A stretch of 10,770 bases of DNA. Origin: Desulfovibrionaceae bacterium. Lineage in GTDB: Bacteria > Desulfobacterota > Desulfovibrionia > Desulfovibrionales > Desulfovibrionaceae. The notes under the pieces are model-generated. The model did not search any database and was not told the origin of the DNA. It saw nothing but the letters and a program-made list of their open reading frames with translations. The position numbers were made by a program, and so were the translations under genes. The stretch is from the NCBI GenBank assembly GCA_017613475.1, contig JAGADT010000193.1, positions 1 to 10,770 on the forward strand, in the 5' to 3' direction. Shown here piece after piece: positions 5,713 through 10,770 of the stretch (its first letter is position 1; each line of letters opens with the position of its first letter).

Positions 5713-6061
5713 CTATGCCTTCGGGCTTGCAGCTGTCAAGCGCATCCCGCGCAAAAAGAAAACGGCTGCCCCGGGCTTAACGCGGGTGGTCACAAGCTGG
5801 CTGGCACCCTCCGGGAGCGCATCGCAGCCGCCCCTGACCAAACGCAGTCCTGCTGCATCCTCGCCAACCGCTGAGGCGACTGGCCTCGATGACGTTGCCG
5901 ACAAAGCCTGCTCCAGCGGACTCTTCCGCAAGGATTAAGACGCTCCGCTGCGGATTGGCTAAAAAAATGGCGGCACGCGCTCCGGATAGGAACACATGCC
6001 GTTGGCTTATGGGAAACATGGCGGCGGGCTCTCAATATGGGCGCTCATGGCTGGGGACCAT
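5713..6061 (-). pseudogene. Probable broken gene of unknown function (in-frame TGA plus frameshift)
   Basis: A strong ribosome binding site (GGGGAGGAAG) precedes ATG at 6061 on the minus strand, but the frame meets TGA at 6032-6034 after nine codons. The same frame then continues with protein-like sequence (RHVFLSGARAAIFLANPQRS, then VLILAEESAGAGFVGNVIEA). Near 5876-5888 the protein-like reading moves to another frame (VASAVGEDAAGLRLVRGG, then SQLVTTRVKPGAAVFFLRGM) and ends at TAG 5713-5715. Removing one base and reading the TGA as a codon would restore about 115 residues. I do not recognise the product. The region would otherwise be a 480-nt gap, and the plus-strand frame over it is only the extension of a shadow of the aldo/keto reductase gene. 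A real decayed gene is likely but not proven; sequencing error could account for one of the two lesions. Confidence 0.45.
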
Positions 6062-6116
6062 GCTCTTCCTCCCCGCGCCAGGCCCCAGATATCTCCTCCA
6101 TAAAAGCACGTGCCTT

Positions 6117-7124
6117 TTAAAACACCATAAAGCCGTGATCATCCGCAACAGGATGAGGCTGGTACGGAGCCTCAAGCTCCTGGATTTCAGCCTCATCAAG
6201 CGCAATGTCCAGAGCGGCTACGGCCTCCTCAACGTGCCTGGGGTCGGTCGTGCCCACAATGGGGGCTGTAATGTAGGGCTTGGAAAGCATCCAGGCCAGC
6301 GCCTCCTGCGCCATGGAAACCCCGCGCCGTTCGGCAGCCTTCTGCAAATTGTCGATAATCGGGATATCCAGCCTTTCATTCCTGCCCCAGACAGCTGGGG
6401 AAATAGCATCCACGCTGTTCCGCGCTGTCACCGTGCCGCGGGGATGCGCGAGCCTCCCGCCAGCCAGCGGACTCCATGGCACAAGCCCTATGTGCTGATC
6501 CCGGCAGTAGGGAATCATCTCCCGCTCTTCCTCACGGTACATGAGGTTATAGTGGTTCTGCATGGTAACAAATTTCGTCCAGCCGTGCTTTTCCGCAATA
6601 TTCTGCATTTTCTGGAACTGCCAGGCGTACATTGTGGACGCGCCAATGTAACGGGCCCTGCCGCTTTTCACCACATCGTGCAGGGCCTCCATCGTTTCTT
6701 CAAAGGGCACGGAAAGGTCGGGCCGATGGATCTGGTACAAATCCACATAGTCCATGCCCAGCCGCTTGAGGCTCTTGTCGATTTCAGCCATAATTTCCTT
6801 GCGGGACAAACCTCCTCCGTTGGGACGTCCCTTGCGCATGTCAAAGCGGACCTTGGTGGCTACCACAATGTCGTCACGGTCCAGGCCAAATTCACGGATA
6901 AGCCTGCCCGTAATTTCCTCGCTGGTGCCGTACTGATACACATTGGCCGTATCAAAATAATTGATGCCCAGGTCCACAGCCTTTTTGAAAATGCTCCTGG
7001 CATCGTCAAAATCACGCGCCCACGGGAAATCGCCGTGTTCCCTGCCTGGCGCGCCAAAGCTCATGCAGCCCAAACAAATGCGGGACACCTCTGCCCCCGT
7101 ATTCCCTAACTTCACATATTGCAT
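6117..7124 (-). CDS. Aldo/keto reductase
   Basis: A 335-residue cytoplasmic NAD(P)H-dependent oxidoreductase of the AKR superfamily, reducing aldehydes or ketones on a TIM barrel. Seen: N-terminal LGNTGAEVSRICLGCMSFG (6-24), GINYFDTANVYQYGTSEE (53-70) with catalytic Asp58 and Tyr63, ATKVRF (89-94) with Lys91, and DLYQIHRPD (128-136) with His133, giving the complete Asp-Tyr-Lys-His tetrad. QNHYNLMYREEEREMIPYCR and GLVPWSPLAGGRLA follow, then PIVGTTDPRHVEEAVAALDI, the usual cofactor phosphate-binding end. It most resembles the YajO/YghZ-type group. Start: TTG 7130 would extend the frame by two codons, but ATG 7124 has AAAGGAG at the right distance (9 nt), so ATG is preferred. It is the last gene of the minus-strand redox cluster, 85 nt after the SDR. 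Substrate unknown. Confidence 0.93.
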   Translation of the reverse strand: MQYVKLGNTGAEVSRICLGCMSFGAPGREHGDFPWARDFDDARSIFKKAVDLGINYFDTANVYQYGTSEEITGRLIREFGLDRDDIVVATKVRFDMRKGRPNGGGLSRKEIMAEIDKSLKRLGMDYVDLYQIHRPDLSVPFEETMEALHDVVKSGRARYIGASTMYAWQFQKMQNIAEKHGWTKFVTMQNHYNLMYREEEREMIPYCRDQHIGLVPWSPLAGGRLAHPRGTVTARNSVDAISPAVWGRNERLDIPIIDNLQKAAERRGVSMAQEALAWMLSKPYITAPIVGTTDPRHVEEAVAALDIALDEAEIQELEAPYQPHPVADDHGFMVF

Positions 7125-7209
7125 CAGCAACCGCTCCTTTGCGTGTGCGATCCCTTGCGCGCAGACAAGGCGACCCGCGTTTCAACAGCCTGCGCCTCTC
7201 ACCTGTAGC

Positions 7210-8076
7210 TTACACGTTCGTGTTCCCCTGCCCGGACCCGCGCCGCAGATACCGCAAATCGCCATGCCAGTAAGAAGCAGTGGCCCCGCCGTCCATAAGG
7301 AAATCACTGCCGGTAATAAACTGTGCCCTGCCGCTCATAAGAAACGCCGCCAGATCGCCCACCTCGTCGGGAGTTCCGGCGCGCCCCGCAGGACACCTGG
7401 CCAGCATGGCGCGGTACCCCTCGCCACGTGGGCCGCGCAGTTCGTCATTGGCAAGCGGCGTGATGATGATCCCGGGGCTGATGGCATTGAGCCGCGCCCC
7501 GCGCCGCCCCCAGTTCACGCATTCGGCGGCCACGCGCAGCACATTGCAGCGCTTGGAAAGCTGATAGGCCCACAGCGTGCTGGTGATATTCTGCAAGAGT
7601 GGCAGCTTGAGCAAATCTTCCGTTGGCGTGGTGGCCAGCAGGTCATTTTCCTCAATGCTCAGGGGGGCGAGCCGGTGTCCGCTCTGCGAGGAAATGACGA
7701 TGCCGGAGCCGCCCCTGGCAATGATTTTGCCGAATTCCTCCAGAATGACTGCCGTACCATAAAGGTCCACCTTGAGAATGGCATCCACCGGGGCCTGCGA
7801 GGGCGACACCCCCGCCGCGTTGACTACTCCTTGTACTGATCCCAAGCTGTCGGCCAGCCGGGCCAGCTCCACGATGGACGGACGAGAGGCAATGTCCACC
7901 GTTGTCGCAGTTACGGTGAAGCCAGCGTCGTCAAAAATACGGGCGGCGGCCTCGGCGTTATCCCTGCTCAGGTCGGCGATGACCACATGCCGCCCCGCAC
8001 CCACGCGCCGGGCAATGGCCTGGCCGATGGAGCCCGCGCCAATCAAAACGACAACGTTTTTGCTTCCATCATTCAT
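7210..8076 (-). CDS. Short-chain dehydrogenase/reductase (SDR)
   Basis: A classical SDR of 288 residues: cofactor loop LIGAGSIGQA (11-20), Asp35 after the second strand (VIADLS, suggesting NAD preference), NAAGV (86-90), catalytic Ser at 129/130 in IVISSQSG, Tyr171 and Lys175 in YQLSK, then LNAISPGIIITPLAN (196-210) and the usual C-terminal FITGSDFLMDGG (253-264). An insertion between Ser and Tyr (about 135-168) is longer than usual and may shape the substrate pocket. The frame is open further upstream, but ATG 8076 is chosen because GAGGAG lies 6 nt before it and matches the normal SDR N-terminus. The ribosome site overlaps the end of the FMN reductase gene (10-nt gap), so the two are translated from one message. 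Substrate unknown; a small alcohol or ketone is likely from the family. Confidence 0.93.
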   Translation of the reverse strand: MNDGSKNVVVLIGAGSIGQAIARRVGAGRHVVIADLSRDNAEAAARIFDDAGFTVTATTVDIASRPSIVELARLADSLGSVQGVVNAAGVSPSQAPVDAILKVDLYGTAVILEEFGKIIARGGSGIVISSQSGHRLAPLSIEENDLLATTPTEDLLKLPLLQNITSTLWAYQLSKRCNVLRVAAECVNWGRRGARLNAISPGIIITPLANDELRGPRGEGYRAMLARCPAGRAGTPDEVGDLAAFLMSGRAQFITGSDFLMDGGATASYWHGDLRYLRRGSGQGNTNV

Positions 8077-8086
8077 GCGGGGCTCC

Positions 8087-8722
8087 TCACCTGGTAAAAT
8101 TGGTGAATACCGGCGGCTCCGTCTTGGGCAGGGGCACGCCTGCAGCACGGGCTGCCTCACGGCAGCGGAGGAAATAGGCCATGTTGCGGGCAAGGACGCG
8201 CATGTTGCACAGCCCCTCCTTATCTTCGGGCACCTGGTCCGGCGTCAGGGCAAACACATCGTTCCAGTAGCGCGAGGAGACCACGAACATCTCCTGGATG
8301 GTGAAATACTTATTGAGCTGCGAAAAGGCCATGGCCGAACCGCAGCGGCGGGCAACGGCAATGCCAGCCGCGGGCTTGAGGCGGAAGTCCCTGTTCTGGC
8401 CGCCCTGAAATTCCGAAAAAAAGAGCCTGTCCATAAAGGATTTCACATTGCCCGCCAAAGCGGCGTAATGCACGGGCGAACCAAAAATAAAGCCATCTGC
8501 CTTCCGTGCCAGTTCGCGGAACTCGTTGACCTTATCGTCGATGACGCACTTGCCCAATTCCGCGCATTTGCCACAGCCAAGGCAGCCGCTGACAGGTTTT
8601 GTGCCGACCCAGAAGGTATGGGTTTCTATGCCTTCCTCCTTCAGCGTTTTTTCCACTTCCGCAAGGGCAAGGCTTGTAGAGCCGTTTTTGTGAGGGCTTC
8701 CGTTAATAAGTTCTACCAGCAT
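8087..8722 (-). CDS. NAD(P)H-dependent FMN reductase with ISF-like cysteine motif
   Basis: A 211-residue flavodoxin-fold protein. NGSPHKNGSTSLAL (7-20) is the FMN phosphate loop and GSPVHYAALAGNVKSFMDRL (81-100) the second flavin-binding segment, as in the FMN reductase and iron-sulfur flavoprotein families. Cys47, Cys50, Cys53 and Cys59 form CxxCxxCxxxxxC, the compact motif that binds a 4Fe-4S cluster in iron-sulfur flavoproteins, where the last gap varies. Related YwqN-like proteins keep some of these cysteines without a proven cluster, so the cofactor is open. ATG 8722 has GGGGGA about 7 nt upstream. It lies 18 nt after the flavodoxin and 10 nt before the SDR in an evident operon. Likely reduces quinones, nitro- or azo-compounds, or passes electrons within the cluster (inference). 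Confidence 0.9.
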   Translation of the reverse strand: MLVELINGSPHKNGSTSLALAEVEKTLKEEGIETHTFWVGTKPVSGCLGCGKCAELGKCVIDDKVNEFRELARKADGFIFGSPVHYAALAGNVKSFMDRLFFSEFQGGQNRDFRLKPAAGIAVARRCGSAMAFSQLNKYFTIQEMFVVSSRYWNDVFALTPDQVPEDKEGLCNMRVLARNMAYFLRCREAARAAGVPLPKTEPPVFTNFTR

Positions 8723-8740
8723 GGCATTTCCCCCTTACTT

Positions 8741-9261
8741 TTACAAAATACGTGCGTTTTTGAGCCAGCCGCGCAGGCTCTCATCAGCATCCGCAACAGC
8801 ATAGCCGTAAATGGCAAGGCCCGGCAGCACTTCCGCGCCCGGGCAGAGCCTGGCAATATCCCTGGCGCTGCGGCCCATGCCGCTGCCTTCATGCGTGCAG
8901 AACGGCGCAATGCGCTTGCCCGCAAAATTGTATTGCTCAAGAAAGGTATGCACCGCCATGGGCATGGTTCCCCACCAGTTGGGATAGCCCAGGAGGATGG
9001 TGCCAAACGCCGCCATATCGGCCACAGTGCCTGTTACGGGCGGACGGGCATTATCGCGCAGCTCCTGCCTGGCTACCTCGGTGCAGCGCGTATAGTCCTC
9101 AGGATAAGGATGCGTGGCAATCCGAAACAGCGCTCCTCCGGTGAGCGCCTGGAGTTTTCTTGCCGCTGTTTCTGTGTTGCCCACGGGCAGGTTGACGATA
9201 TTGCCCTGGACATAATTCCAGCCTGGGCGGAAAAATAGGCTATCAGTATGGGGCCTGGCAT
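8741..9261 (-). pseudogene. Flavodoxin (Flavodoxin_4-like), frameshifted near its N-terminus
   Basis: ATG 9261 with a strong GGAGGAA site opens MPGPILIAYFS, a normal flavodoxin first strand, but this frame then leaves the family sequence. The rest of the protein continues in another frame from about 9230: RPGWNYVQGNIVNLPVGNTE, then TAARKLQALTGGALF, later GYPNWWGTMPMAVHTFLEQY, GKRIAPFCTHEGSGMGRS and a normal C-terminus ending at TAA 8741. One extra base at the T5CC run (9229-9235 on the plus strand) would join them into a 173-residue flavodoxin with the expected YFSRPGWNY phosphate loop. The rest shows no further damage, so either the mutation is recent, the base is a homopolymer sequencing error, or the frame is changed during expression. 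It is first in the minus-strand redox operon, 18 nt before the FMN reductase. Intact, it would be a cytoplasmic FMN electron carrier. Confidence 0.85.
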
Positions 9262-9301
9262 GGTTCCTCCGCATGGGTTGACAAAAATACTAAACAAGTG
9301 T

Positions 9302-9314
9302 TGCTTAACAAGCA
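9302..9314. promoter_or_regulatory. 13-bp palindrome in the divergent promoter region
   Basis: TGCTTAACAAGCA is a perfect dyad with a 3-nt centre, midway between the flavodoxin and TetR starts. A second, imperfect dyad (AAACAAGTGTTGCTT, 9292-9306) overlaps it. For the plus strand TTAACA (9305-9310), 16 nt, TACACT (9327-9332) is a fair promoter; for the minus strand TTGTTA, 16 nt, TATTTT is a weaker one. A repressor bound here could act on both directions. Confidence 0.4.
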
Positions 9315-9354
9315 TTAAAGGAAAAATACACTCCATCTGAACAATTTTTGTGTT

Positions 9355-9387
9355 TTAGGAAACAAAATGGAAAAAATTGTTTCCTAA
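9355..9387. promoter_or_regulatory. Large perfect inverted repeat before the TetR gene, candidate operator
   Basis: Perfect 11-bp arms TTAGGAAACAA (9355-9365) and TTGTTTCCTAA (9377-9387) around an 11-nt A-rich spacer, ending just before the GGAGGAACA ribosome site of the TetR gene at 9400. Position and symmetry fit an operator for the dimeric TetR-family protein controlling itself and possibly the divergent redox operon. In RNA it could also fold as a hairpin beside the ribosome site. Binding is inferred. Confidence 0.6.
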
Positions 9388-9399
9388 CTTGGAGGAACA

Positions 9400-10008
9400 A
9401 TGCTCATTCAGGGAACAGAAGACCTGCGCGTCCAAAAAACCATCGGGAACATCAACAGGACGTTCTGCGAGCTTCTTCTTGAAAGGGATTACGACCAGAT
9501 TTCGGTAACGGATATCTGCGCGCGGGCCAAAATCCAGCGCAAGACATTTTACACCTACTATTCTTCCGTTGACGCGCTTCTGCGTGAAAAACTGGATGTC
9601 ATGTCCCGCGGCTATATCCAGCGCATCAAAAAATATTCCGTGCCGGAACAGATTGCCGAGATCAACCGGGAATTTTACATCTATTCCGCTGAGCAGGGAG
9701 AATTATACGAAAAAATCATCTGCAGCGCCGCCTACCGCTCCATCGGCAACGATCTGCTCAATGACCTTGTGCGGAAAACATGGCAGGATTCCCCCTGGTT
9801 CAAACGCCTGAGCCTGTATGAGCAAAACATTTTGCTGACCTTCGTGTACAGCACGGGCGCGGGGCTGTACAGGCAATGGGTGAATGACGGAAAAAACATC
9901 CCCCTGGAAAACATGATTCTGCTTGCGGAACAGCTTCTGGAGCAGGGCATCCATGGCTTCAGCAAGACGCTGCGCAAAGAATACGCGTCTTCGCAGCGCC
10001 CCCAATAG
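9400..10008 (+). CDS. TetR/AcrR-family transcriptional regulator
   Basis: A 202-residue regulator with an N-terminal helix-turn-helix: RTFCELLLERDYDQISVTDI (20-39) and ARAKIQRKTFYTYYSSVDAL (41-60), the KTFYTYYSS recognition helix and following segment being hallmarks of TetR proteins. The ligand-binding half (about 70-195) is variable, as usual. ATG 9400 has a strong GGAGG 6 nt upstream. It is transcribed divergently from the redox cluster with a 138-nt shared region holding two inverted repeats, so it most likely represses itself and the reductase operon until a small ligand binds. The ligand is unknown; electrophiles, quinones or aldehydes would suit the target genes. The last codons (SSQRPQ) fall in sequence shared with repeat copy B. 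Confidence 0.93.
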   Translation: MLIQGTEDLRVQKTIGNINRTFCELLLERDYDQISVTDICARAKIQRKTFYTYYSSVDALLREKLDVMSRGYIQRIKKYSVPEQIAEINREFYIYSAEQGELYEKIICSAAYRSIGNDLLNDLVRKTWQDSPWFKRLSLYEQNILLTFVYSTGAGLYRQWVNDGKNIPLENMILLAEQLLEQGIHGFSKTLRKEYASSQRPQ

Positions 10009-10156
10009 AAAACCCTTTAATAAAAAGCGGCTGGGAAACATTGCAAAAACGCCGCCCCTGATCCCGTTTGGGCATCATGGAGCGGCGTTTCCGACAGGAG
10101 GATTTGCCGGCTGCATCCCGGGAAACAGGCGCCGGGGATGTGCAGCCCAAGTTCCT
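9993..10156. repeat. Dispersed intergenic repeat, copy B
   Basis: Partner of the segment at 4813-4992. The core 10045-10119 is the best-conserved part (71 of 76 aligned columns by eye). It begins in the final codons of the TetR gene and lies, as copy A does, between convergent genes. Past about 10155 the sequence no longer follows copy A well but resembles the 3' part of the epimerase gene. Confidence 0.8.
10047..10090. terminator. Terminator-like hairpin in repeat copy B
   Basis: AAACGCCGC (10047-10055) pairs with GCGGCGTTT (10082-10090). Inside, one C-A mismatch (10056/10081) is followed by two more G-C pairs, and the loop can pair TGAT with ATCA and CCC with GGG around a bulged C. It lies 38 nt after the TetR stop and has an A-run and a T-run on opposite sides, so it may terminate both converging transcripts. 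It is weaker than copy A because of the mismatch. Confidence 0.6.
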
Positions 10157-10244
10157 TTTTGAAGCGCGAATACGTGGCCGTGCACTGTGCAGCCGCGGGG
10201 TTGTGCCCGTGGCCTATGCCGGCACCTCCCCGCTGGAAAAGGAT
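10155..10244 (+). pseudogene. Relic of the 3' part of the sugar epimerase gene
   Basis: 10202-10244 matches 4582-4624, inside the epimerase gene, at 40 of 43 positions by eye with no gaps. The encoded VPVxYAxTSPLEKD is shared in the same strand sense. Upstream, weaker similarity reaches back to about 10155 with small gaps (TTTGA.GCGC, then TGCAGCC). The fragment has no start, no active-site part and ends abruptly at 10244, so it cannot be functional. It sits directly after repeat copy B, whereas in the intact locus the repeat follows the epimerase. The order is therefore permuted, as at the junction of an old duplication. Confidence 0.65.
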
Positions 10245-10770
10245 GAAGCCGCTTCATCCCGCACGGGCCCGGAGCCTCCGTAATGGTGGAGCGGTGAGCG
10301 GATCTCTTCAAACGGGGGGAGGTCGAAATCGCTGCAGCGGCATGGGATGAGCGTTTCGATGAAGGAACATGCGCCGCTCTGCAGGCGGACCTGGACAGGG
10401 CTGCTGAGCTTTACCGCCTTGGGCGCATACGAGGCCACATGCGCCGCGGCCTTCCGCAGCTCCTCCCTGAATAATTCGGATTCGGGTGAAACAAGCGGGC
10501 GGACCAATGCCGTTGGACCGGGAACATCAAGAACCTTCACCTGAAAATCGCCGGGCTGCCGGGCTAAGGCAAGCGCCTCGTTATCGCTTTCATTGCGGCC
10601 AATGCTCAGCCAGAGCGTCCGCAGCCAACCCTGGCGTCCGATATCGGCAAGACTGAAATCTTTCGCCGTGGGCAGGGCAAGGCGCGTTAAAACAGGCCAG
10701 TAACGCCTGGCTTTTTCTTTTTCGGCGAGCTTGCAGCCGCCGGCCGGGCTTGGGATTTCCGCAATCCCCA
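10214..10770 (-). CDS. Hypothetical protein (5' end beyond window, C-terminus probably altered)
   Basis: The frame is open from the window edge to TAG at 10214-10216, 185 codons, with no start in view that has a ribosome site; GTG at 10540 is possible but the frame and its protein-like composition continue upstream (KARRYWPVLTRLALPTAKDF, GRQGWLRTLWLSIGRNESDN). I do not recognise the family. No membrane segment is seen; a central charged helix (ESELFREELRKAAAHVASYA) is likely. The last nine or so residues are read antisense through the epimerase relic, and an inverted repeat followed by TTTT lies just before them, so the native C-terminus may have been lost and replaced. It converges with the TetR gene. 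Confidence 0.65.
   Translation of the reverse strand, partial: GIAEIPSPAGGCKLAEKEKARRYWPVLTRLALPTAKDFSLADIGRQGWLRTLWLSIGRNESDNEALALARQPGDFQVKVLDVPGPTALVRPLVSPESELFREELRKAAAHVASYAPKAVKLSSPVQVRLQSGACSFIETLIPCRCSDFDLPPFEEIRSPLHHYGGSGPVRDEAASSFSSGEVPA
10241..10259 (-). terminator. Perfect inverted repeat plus T4 inside the end of the minus-strand ORF
   Basis: GGATGAAG and CTTCATCC are perfect 8-bp arms around a 3-nt centre; on the minus strand the stem is followed at once by TTTT. This looks like a short intrinsic terminator of the minus-strand gene, although it lies about eight codons before the present stop codon. It also coincides with the end of the epimerase relic at 10244. Either a real terminator brought close by rearrangement or chance. 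Confidence 0.4.

Noticed and set aside
6032..6034. In-frame TGA considered as a selenocysteine codon
   Set aside because: No bacterial SECIS-like hairpin follows the codon, and the same frame is broken again by a frameshift, so a pseudogene is simpler.
5889..7109. 406-codon plus-strand frame
   Set aside because: Antisense to the aldo/keto reductase, which has the full catalytic tetrad; the plus frame has no ribosome site and no recognisable domain.
7153..7170. Inverted repeat CCTTG/CAAGG between the SDR and aldo/keto reductase genes
   Set aside because: Only 5-bp arms, no T-tract and no promoter relation; expected by chance at this length.
7772..9238. 488-codon plus-strand frame, the longest in the window
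   Set aside because: It lies antisense to three clear redox genes (SDR, FMN reductase, flavodoxin). Long antisense frames are common in GC-rich genes; no motif or start signal supports it.
9225..9240. Programmed frameshifting in the flavodoxin
   Set aside because: The T5CC run is not a standard slippery heptamer and there is no clear stimulatory stem or internal Shine-Dalgarno; a mutation or sequencing error is more likely.

Overview
The window is about 10.8 kb of moderately GC-rich bacterial chromosome with ordinary Shine-Dalgarno signals and short intergenic gaps. It holds a tRNA-Arg(ACG) with encoded CCA, a DinB polymerase, a UDP-glucuronate 4-epimerase-type sugar epimerase, a DUF1847 cysteine-rich protein and a set of flavin and nicotinamide reductases. 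This mix fits a Gram-negative anaerobe or microaerobe; a Desulfovibrionaceae-like genome (Desulfovibrio, Bilophila, Mailhella) is my best guess. That guess rests on general gene content and is weak. I see no CRISPR array, no complete mobile element and no rRNA.

Layout: (1) 1-819, minus, 3'-partial YqiA/UPF0227-type esterase; (2) 932-1150, minus, small unrecognised protein with a hairpin abutting its RBS; (3) 1151-1631, mostly empty, ending in a promoter with inverted repeats for (4) 1632-1913, plus, a less GC-rich XRE-type regulator with its terminator; (5) 2057-2217, promoter, tRNA-Arg(ACG) and a strong terminator; (6) 2465-3640 dinB and 3653-4705 epimerase, a plus-strand pair 12 nt apart; the dinB start lies in a locally duplicated ~43-bp segment; (7) 4706-5003, convergent intergenic region with copy A of a dispersed repeat that carries a bidirectional terminator-like hairpin; (8) 5004-5636, minus, DUF1847 protein; (9) 5713-6061, minus, probable broken gene; (10) 6117-9261, minus, a redox cluster transcribed in the order flavodoxin (frameshifted here), FMN reductase with an ISF-like cysteine motif, SDR, aldo/keto reductase; (11) 9400-10008, plus, divergent TetR-family regulator with a large perfect inverted repeat in its leader; (12) 9993-10246, copy B of the dispersed repeat running into a relic of the 3' part of the epimerase gene; (13) 10214-10770, minus, 5'-partial unrecognised protein whose C-terminus runs into that relic.

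The clearest functional unit is region 10-11: a TetR-controlled, divergently transcribed reductase set, plausibly answering an electrophile, quinone, oxidative or xenobiotic signal. The clearest structural novelty is the A/B repeat pair together with the displaced epimerase fragment, which points to a past duplication or rearrangement. I did not find convincing evidence of an undescribed defence or mobile system.
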